Positions 42,540-51,854 of a stretch of 64,000 bases of DNA are shown piece after piece. How positions within the stretch are numbered: the stretch's first letter is position 1; every line of letters starts with the position of its first letter. The notes under the pieces are model-generated. The model worked only from the letters and a program-made list of their open reading frames with translations, was not told the DNA's origin and ran no database searches. Where the stretch lies: contig NZ_VFMX01000001.1 in assembly GCF_006715285.1 (NCBI RefSeq), forward strand, positions 4,340,001 through 4,404,000, given 5' to 3'. The position numbers were made by a program, and so were the translations under genes. The stretch comes from Arthrobacter sp. SLBN-83 (GTDB taxonomy: Bacteria > Actinomycetota > Actinomycetes > Actinomycetales > Micrococcaceae).

Positions 42540-43736
42540 TCAGGCTGCCGCCTCGGCGCGGGCGGCGACGAAGGCACGCACGCAGGCTTCGACGTCGTCC
42601 GCTGAATGTGCGGCCGAAAGCTGCACCCGGATCCTTGCGGCACCCCGCGGAACCACGGGGAAGCTGAAGGCGGTGACGAAGACGCCGTGCTGCAGCATCC
42701 GGTCGGCCACCTTGGCGGCCATCACGGCGTCGCCGAACATGACCGGGACGATGGCGTGTTCGCCGGGGAGCAGGTCGAAGCCCTCCTCGGTCATCCGGCG
42801 GCGGAACAGTTCGGCGTATTCGAACAGCCGGCGCCGCAGGTCATGGGAGTTTTCCACCAGGTCCAGCGCCTTGAGGGTGGCGGCAACGATGGCGGGAGCC
42901 AGGGAGTTGGAGAACAGGTAGGGCCGCGCCTTCTGGCGGAGCATGGCAACAATCTCCCTGCGGCCGGAAACGTAACCGCCGGAGGCCCCGCCCAGCGCCT
43001 TGCCAAAGGTACCGGTATAGATGTCCACGCGGTCGCTGACACCGGCGTGTTCCGGGGTACCCGCACCGGTGGCTCCCATGAAGCCTACGGCGTGGGAGTC
43101 ATCCACCATCACCAGGGCGCCGTACTTGTCGGCGAGGTCGCAAATGGCCTCAAGCGGTGCAAGGTAGCCGTCCATGGAGAACACGCCATCAGTGACGATG
43201 ATCTTCCGCCGGGCGTCCTTGGCTTCCATCAGCTTGGCTTCGAGATCGGCCATGTCCTGGTTGGCGTACCGGTACCGCTGTGCCTTGCACAGGCGGATTC
43301 CGTCGATGATGGACGCGTGGTTCAGGGCATCGGAGATCACTGCGTCCTCGGCCCCAAAGAGGGACTCGAACACCCCGCCGTTGGCGTCAAAGCAGCTGGA
43401 GAACAGGATGGTGTCCTCGGTGCCCAGGAACTTGGAGACCCTGGCTTCCAGCTCCAGGTGCAGGTCCTGGGTGCCGCAGATGAAACGGACGCTGGCCATC
43501 CCGAAACCGCGCTCATCCATGGCGGCCTTGGCGGTGCTGATGATGTCCGGGTGGTCCGCCAGGCCCAGGTAGTTGTTTGCGCAGAAGTTCAGTACGTCGG
43601 CGCCCGGGCCGCCGATCTGCCCGGCGGTGATGTGGCTGGACTGCGGCGAGCTGATGCTGCGTTCGGTCTTGTAGAGCCCGGCCGTGCGGATTTCTTCCAG
43701 CTCGTCGTGGAGCTGGTCCTTCATGGAGGTGTACAT
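42540..43736 (-). CDS. kbl: Glycine C-acetyltransferase (2-amino-3-ketobutyrate CoA ligase)
   Basis: A 398-aa alpha-oxoamine synthase using PLP. It cleaves 2-amino-3-ketobutyrate with CoA to glycine and acetyl-CoA, completing threonine breakdown. PLP lysine K246 in GTFGKALGG; VMVDDSHAVGFMG supplies the Asp/His that hold the cofactor; NFCANNYLGLA is typical. AAGGA precedes the ATG. It follows tdh by 21 bp, so the two steps are co-expressed. Confidence 0.95.
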   Translation of the reverse strand: MYTSMKDQLHDELEEIRTAGLYKTERSISSPQSSHITAGQIGGPGADVLNFCANNYLGLADHPDIISTAKAAMDERGFGMASVRFICGTQDLHLELEARVSKFLGTEDTILFSSCFDANGGVFESLFGAEDAVISDALNHASIIDGIRLCKAQRYRYANQDMADLEAKLMEAKDARRKIIVTDGVFSMDGYLAPLEAICDLADKYGALVMVDDSHAVGFMGATGAGTPEHAGVSDRVDIYTGTFGKALGGASGGYVSGRREIVAMLRQKARPYLFSNSLAPAIVAATLKALDLVENSHDLRRRLFEYAELFRRRMTEEGFDLLPGEHAIVPVMFGDAVMAAKVADRMLQHGVFVTAFSFPVVPRGAARIRVQLSAAHSADDVEACVRAFVAARAEAAA

Positions 43737-43757
43737 GGGGTTCCTTACCGTCGGGTC

Positions 43758-44804
43758 TTAGAGTCGGGTCCAGTCGAGGACAACTTTGCCGCCCACGCCG
43801 CTGCGGGCAATCTCAAAGCCCTTTTCCCAGTCCGTTGCGGGCAGCGTGTCCGTGACCACGGCAGAAATTCCGGCGTGGAGGACCGGATTGGAAGAGAGCA
43901 TGGCGCTCATGGCGTACCAGGTTTCGTACATCTCGCGGCCATAAATGCCCTTGAGCGTGAGCATGTGGGTGACCACCTTGCCCCAGTCGATGGTGATCTC
44001 CTGGCTGGGCAGTCCCAGCATGGCGATCCGGCCGCCGTGGTTCATGTTGTCGATCATCTCAGGCAGCGCGGAGGGATGGCCGGACATTTCCATTCCGACG
44101 TCGAAGCCTTCGCGCATGCCCAGCTCACGTTGGGCGTCGCGCACCCGGGTGGTGGAGACGTCGATGGCAAGGTCGGCGCCGAGCTGCCGGGCCAGGTCCA
44201 GCCGCGGGCGGGAGACGTCCGTGATGGCGATCTTGCGTGCGCCCGCGTGGCGGGCGACGGCGATGGCCATGAGTCCGATGGGGCCGGCGCCGGTGATCAG
44301 CACGTCCTCACCCACCAGGGGGAAGCTCAACGCGGTGTGGGTGGCGTTGCCGAACGGGTCGAAGATCGCGCCAAGCTCCGGCGTGACGGAGGGGTCGTGG
44401 TGTACCCACGCGTTGGTTTCGGGGATCACCACGTACTCGGCAAAGGCACCGTCACGCTGGACACCCACGCTGACGGTATGGATGCACATCTGGCGGCGTC
44501 CGGCCCGGCAGTTCCGGCAGATGCCGCACACCACGTGTCCTTCGCCCGAGACCCTGTCGCCCACCTTGACCTCGCGGACGTCCTCGCCCACCTCCACCAC
44601 TTCGCCATAGAACTCGTGGCCGGCAATAAGGGGAGCTTCAATGATCCCCTGCGCCCAGGAGTCCCAGGACTGGATGTGCAGGTCCGTGCCGCAGATGCCC
44701 GTGGTCATGACGCGGATCTTTACGTCCGCCGGACCGGCCTCCGGTTCCGGCCGCTCGACGAGCTCGAAACCGGCCTGCGGGCCGGCCTTGTACAGGGCCT
44801 TCAT
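43758..44804 (-). CDS. tdh: L-threonine 3-dehydrogenase
   Basis: A 348-aa zinc MDR enzyme oxidising threonine to 2-amino-3-ketobutyrate with NAD+. Catalytic zinc residues C38 (GICGTD) and H63/E64 (AGHEFYG); structural zinc C93, C96, C99 and C107, all present. NAD loop GAGPIGLMAIA. The ATG at 44804 has AAGGA upstream; the frame continues 44 codons farther but that part crosses the divergent promoter. First gene of tdh-kbl. Confidence 0.95.
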   Translation of the reverse strand: MKALYKAGPQAGFELVERPEPEAGPADVKIRVMTTGICGTDLHIQSWDSWAQGIIEAPLIAGHEFYGEVVEVGEDVREVKVGDRVSGEGHVVCGICRNCRAGRRQMCIHTVSVGVQRDGAFAEYVVIPETNAWVHHDPSVTPELGAIFDPFGNATHTALSFPLVGEDVLITGAGPIGLMAIAVARHAGARKIAITDVSRPRLDLARQLGADLAIDVSTTRVRDAQRELGMREGFDVGMEMSGHPSALPEMIDNMNHGGRIAMLGLPSQEITIDWGKVVTHMLTLKGIYGREMYETWYAMSAMLSSNPVLHAGISAVVTDTLPATDWEKGFEIARSGVGGKVVLDWTRL

Positions 44805-44934
44805 TGGCGTCCTTACTGATTGGGGTTCACGTTTGCGGGGTATGTCATCCCCATTGAAGCCCTGCTGAAGCGTTAGCACAACAGGATTTTTCTCAATCAA
44901 CGATGTAGTAATAGCTAATGAATAGACTGGAGCC

Positions 44935-45846
44935 ATGGAGGTTCATCAGCTCGAAATCCTGCGGGAACTGGGTGCCCTTGGCAGCGTGAAAGCGGTGGCC
45001 GATACGCTCATGGTGACCCCGTCGGCAGTGTCCCAGCAATTGGCCCATCTGCAGCGCAGCGTGGAGGTGCCGCTGACGCGCAAGGAGGGCCGGAACCTGG
45101 TGCTCACGGAGGCCGGCCAGGTACTCGCCGACGCAGGCGCCGCCGTCGTCAGCGCCATGGCCGAGGCCCGCGGCGCGCTGGGAACCTATCATGGCTCTCC
45201 CGCCGGCCGGGTGACGGTCAGCGGGTTCCACAGCGCGGGACAGGCCCTGTTCGCGCCCCTGGCCAGGATGCTGGATAAGCCGGAGCATCCGCGGATTGAG
45301 CTGTCCGACGAGGACGTTGCCCAGCAGGACTTTCCGGCGCTCACTGCCCGCTATGACCTGGTACTGGCCCACCGCATGGACCACAGCCCCCGCTGGCCGG
45401 CGGAACGGGTTGCCGTCATCCCGCTGGCACACGAGCCCCTGGACGTGGCGCTGCCCGCCAGCCACCCCCTGGCCCGGCAGGACACGGTGACGGCGGACGA
45501 CGTCGGCGCCGAGGCCTGGGTGACCAGCCACCCCGGCTACTCCCCCGCCGATGTCCTGGCCGCCGTCGCTGCCGTCTCCAGCCGCGAACCGAACATCGTC
45601 CACCGCATCAATGACTACTCCACGGTAGCGGCCCTTGTGGCTGCCGGTGGCGTGGTGGGGCTGCTGCCCAGGTACACGGCCGGGCCCGTCCTGAACCCGG
45701 ACATCGTGCTGCGCCCATTGGCGGGGATCAGCACCCGCCGCAGGATTGACCTGCTGGCCCGGCCGGAGAACCTGAAGCGGCGGGCCGTGGTGATGGTTTG
45801 CGAGGCGCTGGAGGACATCATGGCAGGCCTGGTACGCCAGGGCTGA
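44935..45846 (+). CDS. LysR-family regulator divergent from tdh-kbl
   Basis: A 303-aa regulator: N-terminal HTH (EVHQLEILRELGALGSVKAV, TPSAVSQQLAHLQRSV) and an effector domain with FHSAGQALFAPLARML. It is separated from tdh by 130 bp of AT-richer DNA holding both promoters. The position makes it the likely controller of threonine catabolism; the inducer (threonine or its ketone product) is a guess. Confidence 0.85.
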   Translation: MEVHQLEILRELGALGSVKAVADTLMVTPSAVSQQLAHLQRSVEVPLTRKEGRNLVLTEAGQVLADAGAAVVSAMAEARGALGTYHGSPAGRVTVSGFHSAGQALFAPLARMLDKPEHPRIELSDEDVAQQDFPALTARYDLVLAHRMDHSPRWPAERVAVIPLAHEPLDVALPASHPLARQDTVTADDVGAEAWVTSHPGYSPADVLAAVAAVSSREPNIVHRINDYSTVAALVAAGGVVGLLPRYTAGPVLNPDIVLRPLAGISTRRRIDLLARPENLKRRAVVMVCEALEDIMAGLVRQG

Positions 45847-45906
45847 ACAGCGCTAAGCGGTAAGGGGTCCGCCCCGGAAGGCGGGCACGCCCGGAATCTG
45901 CCGGAG

Positions 45907-46620
45907 TTACGCTCCCTGGTCATCTTTGCCGTTGCCCTGGTTCATTCCTTTGCCAGGCCCAAGTCCGGGGGCGTGTTTCAGTCCAGGTGCGTGTTCCAAA
46001 CCGCGCCCCAGCCCAAGGCCGGGCTTGTCACCGGCGCCCTTCACAATCCGCTTGGCTGTGGCGTTGTCTCCGTCCTTGACGCCGGCAATCCGCACGGCGT
46101 CACCAACCGCAATGTCCGCGATGGTTCCGTCGCTCGGCTTAAGGCGCTTGCCGTCGTCGGACTTTCCTCCGGGGCTGGGCGTTGCACCGGGGTTGGGCGT
46201 TGCGCCTGGATTGGGCGTTGCACCCGGATTGGCGGCCGGAGGAATCCTGGTGATCTTCGTATCGCCGTTGACTGTGTAGGTCTGGGAAAAACCGTCCTCG
46301 CTCTTGACGGTGATGGCCGAGTCGCTGACCGACTCCACGGTCCCCCGCTGTTCCAGCCGGGTTTGCAGGCTGCCATCGGGATTCTTGACCACGGCCTCCC
46401 CGTGGAGGGGCTGGGCACGCTGGCCTTTGCCGGGCTTGTTGTGCCCCGGAGCGTTGCCCGAGTTGCCGGGCGCTGATTGTGACGATTGTTGTGGCGACGG
46501 CGCCGGTGTTGGCGCGCCTGTGGCGGACCACGCCAGCGCGGCGCCGGTCCCGGTCAGCGCCAGGGCCACCACCCCTGCAAGCGCCGCCTTGCGCACCCTT
46601 ATTGGTTCCCGGACCACCAT
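45907..46620 (-). CDS. Secreted or anchored protein with DUF5666-like domain and PNPGAT repeats
   Basis: A 237-aa protein. Residues ~10-35 are a hydrophobic signal or anchor after REPIRVRK. A DUF5666-like beta domain (RGTVESVSDSAITVKSEDG, YTVNGDTKITR) follows, interrupted by a three-fold NPGAT(P) repeat (~residues 131-150), then a second part (GTIADIAVGDAVRIAGVKDG, TAKRIVKG). The C-terminus is a Gly/Leu/Pro/His-rich tail with two APGL-H-type repeats. GGGAGGA precedes the chosen ATG. Function unknown; the fold suggests an OB-like extracytoplasmic domain. Confidence 0.65.
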   Translation of the reverse strand: MVVREPIRVRKAALAGVVALALTGTGAALAWSATGAPTPAPSPQQSSQSAPGNSGNAPGHNKPGKGQRAQPLHGEAVVKNPDGSLQTRLEQRGTVESVSDSAITVKSEDGFSQTYTVNGDTKITRIPPAANPGATPNPGATPNPGATPSPGGKSDDGKRLKPSDGTIADIAVGDAVRIAGVKDGDNATAKRIVKGAGDKPGLGLGRGLEHAPGLKHAPGLGPGKGMNQGNGKDDQGA

Positions 46621-46759
46621 GGTTGTTCCTCCCGCACACTCACACCGCAGCTCAACGGCCGGGGCATCAGCGCCCCGTGGCCTCCAGTGTAAGTGCGGCG
46701 GCGCACGCTCAACCACGGGTACTTTCAGCGGCGGCCACCTGAGTACTTAAAGCGCAAGT

Positions 46760-46811
46760 GGGTCGCAGTTGTTGTCGTTATGAGGGCTCAAAACGACAAT
46801 AACTGCGACCC
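46760..46811. repeat. 20-bp inverted repeat after gatB
   Basis: GGGTCGCAGTTGTTGTCGTT and AACGACAATAACTGCGACCC form a 20-bp stem with one mismatched pair and a 12-nt loop (ATGAGGGCTCAA). It lies 16 bp beyond the gatB stop. There is no T run, so it may be a dispersed palindromic repeat that also works as a 3' end. Confidence 0.65.
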
Positions 46812-46826
46812 AGTTGGGTGGACCTG

Positions 46827-48335
46827 CTAGACGGTGACGCCCAGCTTTTCCAGGATCAGCTCCTTGACGCGGCCGGCGTCGGCCTGGCCGCGGGTGGCCT
46901 TCATGACCCCGCCCACGATCGCGCCGATGGCCTGCACCTTGCCGCCGCGGATCTTCTCCGCGACGTCGGGCTGCGCCGCGAGTGCGGCGTCGATGGCTTC
47001 CAGGAGGGGGCCGTCGTCGGACACGACCGCAAGGCCGCGCTTCTCCACGATCTCTTCCGGAGTGCCTTCGCCGGCGAGGACGCCGTCCAGCACCTGCGAG
47101 GCCATCTTGTTGTTGATCTTGCCGGCCTCCACCATGCGGCTCAGCTCCACAACGGTGGCGGGGCTGACGCCCAGCTGGCCGGGGTCGACGTCGGCGGCCT
47201 TGGCGCGGCCCACGATCTCGCCCATCCACCACTTGCGGGCAACGGACGCGGAGGCTCCGGCAGCAATGGTTTCCTCGATTTCGTCCAGGACGCCGGCGTT
47301 CACCACGTCGCGGAATTCGAGGTCGGAGTAGCCCCAGTCGGCCTTCAGCCGCTTGCGGCGCTCGGCGGGCGGCTCGGGCAGGGTGGCGCGCAATTCCTCC
47401 ACCCATTCGCGGGATGCCACCACGGGGACCAGGTCCGGTTCCGGGAAGTAGCGGTAGTCGTCGGCGTCGGACTTGGGCCGGCCCGAGGTAGTGGTCCGGG
47501 TGTCCTCGTGCCAGTGCCTGGTTTCCTGGACAACAGGGTTACCTGAGTCCAGGACGGCGGCGTGGCGCTGGATCTCGTAGCGGACAGCGTGTTCGACGGC
47601 GCGCAGCGAGTTCACGTTCTTGGTTTCGGACCGGATGCCGAAGCGTTCGCGGCCGTGGGGGCGGAGCGAGACGTTGGCGTCGCAGCGGACGTTGCCGCGT
47701 TCCATGCGGGCATCCGAGACGCCAAGGTTCTTCACGATCTCGCGGACGGCGGCCACGTAGGCCTTGGCCAGCTCCGGTGCGCGGGAGCCGGCGCCCTCGA
47801 TGGGCTTGGTGACAATTTCCACGAGCGGAACACCGGCGCGGTTGTAGTCCACCAGGGAGAAGTCGGCGCCGTGGATACGGCCGGTGGCGCCGCCCATGTG
47901 GGTCAGCTTGCCGGCGTCTTCCTCCATGTGCGCGCGCTCGATCTCCACGCGGAACACAGTGCCGTCCTCGAGTTCGATATCCAGGTAGCCGTCGTACGCG
48001 ATGGGTTCGTCGTACTGGGAGGTCTGGAAGTTCTTGGGCGTGTCCGGGTAGAAGTACTGCTTCCGGGCGAAGCGGCAGGATTCTGCGATCTTGCAGTTCA
48101 GCGCCAGGCCGATCTTGATGGAGGACTCGATGGCCGTCTTGTTGACCACGGGAAGCACGCCGGGCATGCCAAGGTCCACCTCGTTGACGTTGGTGTTGGG
48201 CTCGTCGCCGAAAACGTTCGGGGCGGAGGAGAACATCTTGGTCTTGGTGTTCAGCTCCACGTGGACCTCGAACCCCAGGACGGGATCGTACTTCTCCATG
48301 GCCTCTTCGAAGCTCAGGATGTCGTCAGTGCTCAT
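46827..48335 (-). CDS. gatB: Aspartyl/glutamyl-tRNA amidotransferase subunit B
   Basis: A 502-aa subunit that binds misacylated Asp-tRNA-Asn or Glu-tRNA-Gln and activates its carboxylate with ATP. YDPVLGFEVHVELNTKTKMF and RADVRCDANVSLR-like sequence (here GNVRCDANVSLRPHG) are typical; the GatB/Yqey domain forms the C-terminal ~150 residues. AGGAGG precedes the ATG, which overlaps the gatA stop as TAATG. Last gene of gatCAB. Confidence 0.95.
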   Translation of the reverse strand: MSTDDILSFEEAMEKYDPVLGFEVHVELNTKTKMFSSAPNVFGDEPNTNVNEVDLGMPGVLPVVNKTAIESSIKIGLALNCKIAESCRFARKQYFYPDTPKNFQTSQYDEPIAYDGYLDIELEDGTVFRVEIERAHMEEDAGKLTHMGGATGRIHGADFSLVDYNRAGVPLVEIVTKPIEGAGSRAPELAKAYVAAVREIVKNLGVSDARMERGNVRCDANVSLRPHGRERFGIRSETKNVNSLRAVEHAVRYEIQRHAAVLDSGNPVVQETRHWHEDTRTTTSGRPKSDADDYRYFPEPDLVPVVASREWVEELRATLPEPPAERRKRLKADWGYSDLEFRDVVNAGVLDEIEETIAAGASASVARKWWMGEIVGRAKAADVDPGQLGVSPATVVELSRMVEAGKINNKMASQVLDGVLAGEGTPEEIVEKRGLAVVSDDGPLLEAIDAALAAQPDVAEKIRGGKVQAIGAIVGGVMKATRGQADAGRVKELILEKLGVTV

Positions 48336-49909
48336 TATTTTGCCTCCTGGGTTTCGAGGGTTTCAGCAGCCGCAAGGTCGGGAGCCTGGGCCAGCAGCGG
48401 GCCGCCCCACTTCGCTTCGAGCAGCGATTCCAGGACTGCGCCCACCCGGTACAGGCGGGCGTCCTCCCGGGCCGGGGCCAGCAGCTGGATGCCGACGGGC
48501 AGTCCGTCCTCGTCCGCCAGGCCGCCGGGCAGCGACAGGCCGGGCACGCCGGCGAGGTTCGCGGGGATGGTGGCGACGTCATTGAGGTACATGGCCAGCG
48601 GATCGTCCAGCTTTTCTCCGAGCGGGAACGCCGTGGTGGGCGCGGTGGGCGAGATCAGGACGTCGGCCTTTTCAAAGGCTGCGTCGAAGTCCCGCTGCAC
48701 CAGGGTGCGGACCTTCTGGGCCGAGCCGTAGTAGGCGTCGTAGTAACCGGCGGACAGGGCGTAGGTGCCCAGGATGATGCGGCGCTTGACCTCGTCGCCG
48801 AACCCGGCGGCGCGGGTGGCACCCATGACCCGTTCGATGGTCATGGGCCCCTCTTCGGGCAGGACGCGCAGGCCGTACCGGACGCCGTCGAACTTGGCCA
48901 GGTTGGAGGAGGCCTCGGACGGCATGATCAGGTAGTAGGCGCCCAGGGCGTACTGGAAGTTGGGGCAGGAGACCTCAACGATTTCGGCGCCGGCTTCCTT
49001 GAGCAGCTCCAGGGCGTCGTTGAAGCGGTTTTCGACGCCGGCCTGGTAGCCCTCGCCGTGCAGTTCCTTGATGATACCGATCCGCAGGCCCTCAACGCTG
49101 CCGGTCTTCGCGGCGGCAACGAGGTCCGCCAGCGGGTCCGGCAGGGAGGTGGAGTCGCGCGGATCATGGCCGCCGATGACCTGGTGCAGCAAGGCTGAAT
49201 CCAGCACGGTCCGGGTGACGGGCCCAATCTGGTCCAGCGAGGAGGCCATGGCGATGGCGCCATAGCGGGAAACGCTGCCATAGGTGGGCTTCACGCCGAC
49301 CGTTCCGGTGACGGCACCTGGCTGGCGGATGGAGCCGCCGGTGTCCGTGCCCAGGGCCAGGGGCGCTTCGAAGGCGGCCACGGCCGCGGCCGAGCCACCG
49401 CCGGATCCGCCGGGAATCCGGTCGAGGTCCCAGGGGTTGCGGGTAGGGCCGTAGGCGGAGTGCTCGGTGGAGGAGCCCATGGCGAATTCGTCGAGGTTGG
49501 TCTTGCCCAGAATGGGCATCCTGGCGGCGCGCAGCCGTTCCACCACGGTGGCGTCGTACGGGCTGTGCCAGCCTTCGAGGATCTTCGAGCCTGCCGTGGT
49601 GGGCTGGCCGATGGTGACGATGAGGTCCTTAACGGCGATGGGGACACCGGCCAGGACGTGCAGGGCCTCGGCTTCGGCACCGCCGGCGGCACGGATGGCG
49701 TCCACCTCGGCGGCGACGGCGAGGGCTTCCTCGGCGTTGATGTGCAGGAAGGCGTTGACCTTGCCGTCAACGGCGGCAATGCGGTCCAGGTAGGCCTGCG
49801 TCACCTCGACGGCGGTGACCTCGCGGGCGGCGAGCTTTTCGGCCAGCTGCGCGGCGGACAGGCGGATCAGGGCGTCGGCGCTGGTGCCGGTGGAGTTCTG
49901 TTCAGTCAT
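48335..49909 (-). CDS. gatA: Aspartyl/glutamyl-tRNA amidotransferase subunit A
   Basis: A 524-aa amidase that releases ammonia from glutamine for GatB. The Ser-cisSer-Lys triad is visible: K94 in AVKDLIVT, the cis-Ser in GGSGGGSAAAV, and the nucleophile in DTGGSIRQPGA. Length normal. Starts 2 bp after gatC and overlaps gatB by one base. Confidence 0.95.
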   Translation of the reverse strand: MTEQNSTGTSADALIRLSAAQLAEKLAAREVTAVEVTQAYLDRIAAVDGKVNAFLHINAEEALAVAAEVDAIRAAGGAEAEALHVLAGVPIAVKDLIVTIGQPTTAGSKILEGWHSPYDATVVERLRAARMPILGKTNLDEFAMGSSTEHSAYGPTRNPWDLDRIPGGSGGGSAAAVAAFEAPLALGTDTGGSIRQPGAVTGTVGVKPTYGSVSRYGAIAMASSLDQIGPVTRTVLDSALLHQVIGGHDPRDSTSLPDPLADLVAAAKTGSVEGLRIGIIKELHGEGYQAGVENRFNDALELLKEAGAEIVEVSCPNFQYALGAYYLIMPSEASSNLAKFDGVRYGLRVLPEEGPMTIERVMGATRAAGFGDEVKRRIILGTYALSAGYYDAYYGSAQKVRTLVQRDFDAAFEKADVLISPTAPTTAFPLGEKLDDPLAMYLNDVATIPANLAGVPGLSLPGGLADEDGLPVGIQLLAPAREDARLYRVGAVLESLLEAKWGGPLLAQAPDLAAAETLETQEAK

Positions 49910-49911
49910 GG

Positions 49912-50208
49912 TTATGCCTCATCCAGGATGGCCGGGACCTTGAAACGGTTCTCATCGGAATCCGGTGCGCCGGAGAGTGCCTGCTCGGCCGTGAAGGTGT
50001 GCCCCACGACGTCCTCACGGAATACGTTGGTGAGCGGAATGGGGTGTGAGGTGGCCGGAACATCGTCCCCGGCGGCCTCGCTGACGGACTTGACCGAATC
50101 GACGATGACGGCGAGCTCGCCGGCCATCCTGTCCAGCTCTTCGGCACTCATCTCGATGTGAGCGAGCCGCGCGAGATGCGCGACGTCGTCACGGTTGATC
50201 GCAGCCAT
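49912..50208 (-). CDS. gatC: Aspartyl/glutamyl-tRNA amidotransferase subunit C
   Basis: A 98-aa subunit that stabilises the GatA-GatB interface. DVAHLARLAHIEMSAEEL and the C-terminal NRFKVPAILDEA are diagnostic. The start at ATG 50208 has AGGGGAGA upstream; the longer open frame upstream has no family similarity. First gene of gatCAB. Confidence 0.92.
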   Translation of the reverse strand: MAAINRDDVAHLARLAHIEMSAEELDRMAGELAVIVDSVKSVSEAAGDDVPATSHPIPLTNVFREDVVGHTFTAEQALSGAPDSDENRFKVPAILDEA

Positions 50209-50266
50209 GGATCTCCCCTGCAAAGTTCGGATTGTTTTCCGATCCAGTCTAGTGCGGAAACGCAGA

Positions 50267-50304
50267 TGCCCGTCTGACATCCCCCAGCGGGCGTCAGACG
50301 GGCA
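50267..50304 (-). terminator. Hairpin after the citrate transporter
   Basis: TGCCCGTCTGAC (50267-50278) pairs with GTCAGACGGGCA (50293-50304), a perfect 12-bp stem with a 14-nt loop, 50 bp past the transporter stop on the minus strand. The downstream tail (TCTGCGTTTCC) is a modest T tract. Confidence 0.6.
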
Positions 50305-50354
50305 CCTTCGATACCCGGTCCGGTCACGGGGACGGGAGCGCGGGCAGGTACAGA

Positions 50355-51854
50355 CTAACCGATCCCAATGGCTCCGGTCAGCATGCCGACCCCAAGCATC
50401 ACCAGGGAGATCACGGCGGTGCGCCACAGGACCTTCTTGTGGTGGTCACCGAGGTCAACCTTTGCCAGCGACACCAGCAGCAGGATGGCCGGAACCAGCG
50501 GGCTCTGCAGGTGGAACGGCTGGCCGGTAATGGAGGCGCGGGCCATGTCCGCGGCACCGACGCCGTAGTGGGCGGCGGTCTCGCTGAGGACCGGCAGGAC
50601 GCCGAAGTAGAAGGCATCGTTGCTCATGAAGAACGTCATGGGGATGCTCAGCACGGCGGTGATGACGGCCATGAACGGGCCCATGGAGGTGGGGATGATC
50701 TGGACCAGCCACGCGGACATGGCTTCCACCATGCCGGTGCCCTTGAGGACGCCGGTGAGGACGGCGGCGGCCATGACCATGCTGACCACGGCCACGATGG
50801 ACGGGGCGTGCGCAATCAGCTGGGCGCCCTGGTCCTTGACCTTGGGGAAGTTGACCAACAGGGCGATTGCGGCGCCCACCATGAACACGAACGGCAGCGG
50901 GATGACGTTGGCCACCAGCACCACCATGACGGCGACGGTCAGGGCCAGGTTGAACCAGAACAGCTTGGGGCGCAGGGTGCTGCGGTTGGGGTCCAGGGCG
51001 GTGTCCGCCATGGCGGTGTCGTGTTCGTCCACCAGGGTTTCGGTGCGTTCCAGCACGGCCACGCCGGCGCCGCCAAGGGGACGGCCGACAGCGGGGGCTG
51101 CTCCGCCGGGGTTGCCGCCCTTGCGTCGGCCGGTTCCGTAAGCGCCGGTGCCGGAGGCACCTGCGGAAGTGCCGCCGTCGAACTCTTCTGCCGCGAAGGG
51201 CTCTGCCGATGACGGCGTTCCCCAGATCTCCGGCGCGGTGGCGCGGAGCCGGTTGCGTTCCTGCAGGCCGAGCAGCCAGGCGAAGGCGAAGACCACGACC
51301 AAGCCAGCCACGAGGGACGGGATCATGGGGACGAACACGTCGTTGACGTCGATTTTCAGGGCGGTGGCAGCACGGGCGGTGGGGCCGCCCCAGGGCAGGA
51401 TGTTCATGGTGCCGTTGGCCAGGCCGGCGACGCAGGTGAGGACCACCGGGCTCATCTTGAGGCGCAGGTAAACGGGCAGCATCGCCGCGGTGGTGAGGAT
51501 GAACGTGGTTGACCCGTCACCGTCCAGTGATACGGCAGCAGCCAGGATGGCGGTGCCGAGGACAACCTTGGCGGGGTCATTGCCCAGCTTGCGGAGGATG
51601 AACTTCACCAGCGGGTCAAAGAGTCCGACGTCGATCATCAGGCCGAAGTAGATGATGGCGAACATCAGCAGGGCCGCAGTGGAGGTCATGGACTTCATGG
51701 AGTCCATGACCATGTCGCCGATGCCCAGGCCGGCCCCGGCGAAAAGCCCAAAAACAGTAGGGACAATGATCAACGCCAGCACTGGCGTCAACTTCTTCGT
51801 CATGATCAGCACCATGAATACCGCGATCATGGCGAATCCAAGTATTACCAGCAC
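50355..51854 (-). CDS. CitMHS-family citrate:metal/H+ symporter
   Basis: A 499-aa, roughly 12-helix transporter of the CitMHS family, which imports citrate complexed with Mg2+ or Ca2+ and related divalent metals. LVILGFAMIAVFMVLIMTKK at the start, SLDGDGSTTFILTTAAMLPV and FFMSNDAFYFGVLPVLSE are typical. A cytoplasmic Gly/Ala-rich loop (~residues 210-265) is low in complexity. Starts at GTG with AAGGAG 8 bases upstream. Divergent from a CitA/CitB-type two-component system. Confidence 0.9.
   Translation of the reverse strand: MLVILGFAMIAVFMVLIMTKKLTPVLALIIVPTVFGLFAGAGLGIGDMVMDSMKSMTSTAALLMFAIIYFGLMIDVGLFDPLVKFILRKLGNDPAKVVLGTAILAAAVSLDGDGSTTFILTTAAMLPVYLRLKMSPVVLTCVAGLANGTMNILPWGGPTARAATALKIDVNDVFVPMIPSLVAGLVVVFAFAWLLGLQERNRLRATAPEIWGTPSSAEPFAAEEFDGGTSAGASGTGAYGTGRRKGGNPGGAAPAVGRPLGGAGVAVLERTETLVDEHDTAMADTALDPNRSTLRPKLFWFNLALTVAVMVVLVANVIPLPFVFMVGAAIALLVNFPKVKDQGAQLIAHAPSIVAVVSMVMAAAVLTGVLKGTGMVEAMSAWLVQIIPTSMGPFMAVITAVLSIPMTFFMSNDAFYFGVLPVLSETAAHYGVGAADMARASITGQPFHLQSPLVPAILLLVSLAKVDLGDHHKKVLWRTAVISLVMLGVGMLTGAIGIG

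Noticed and set aside
46827..50208. Horizontal gain suggested by gatCAB lying beside a repeat
   Set aside because: Composition and codon use match the rest of the window; gatCAB is core.
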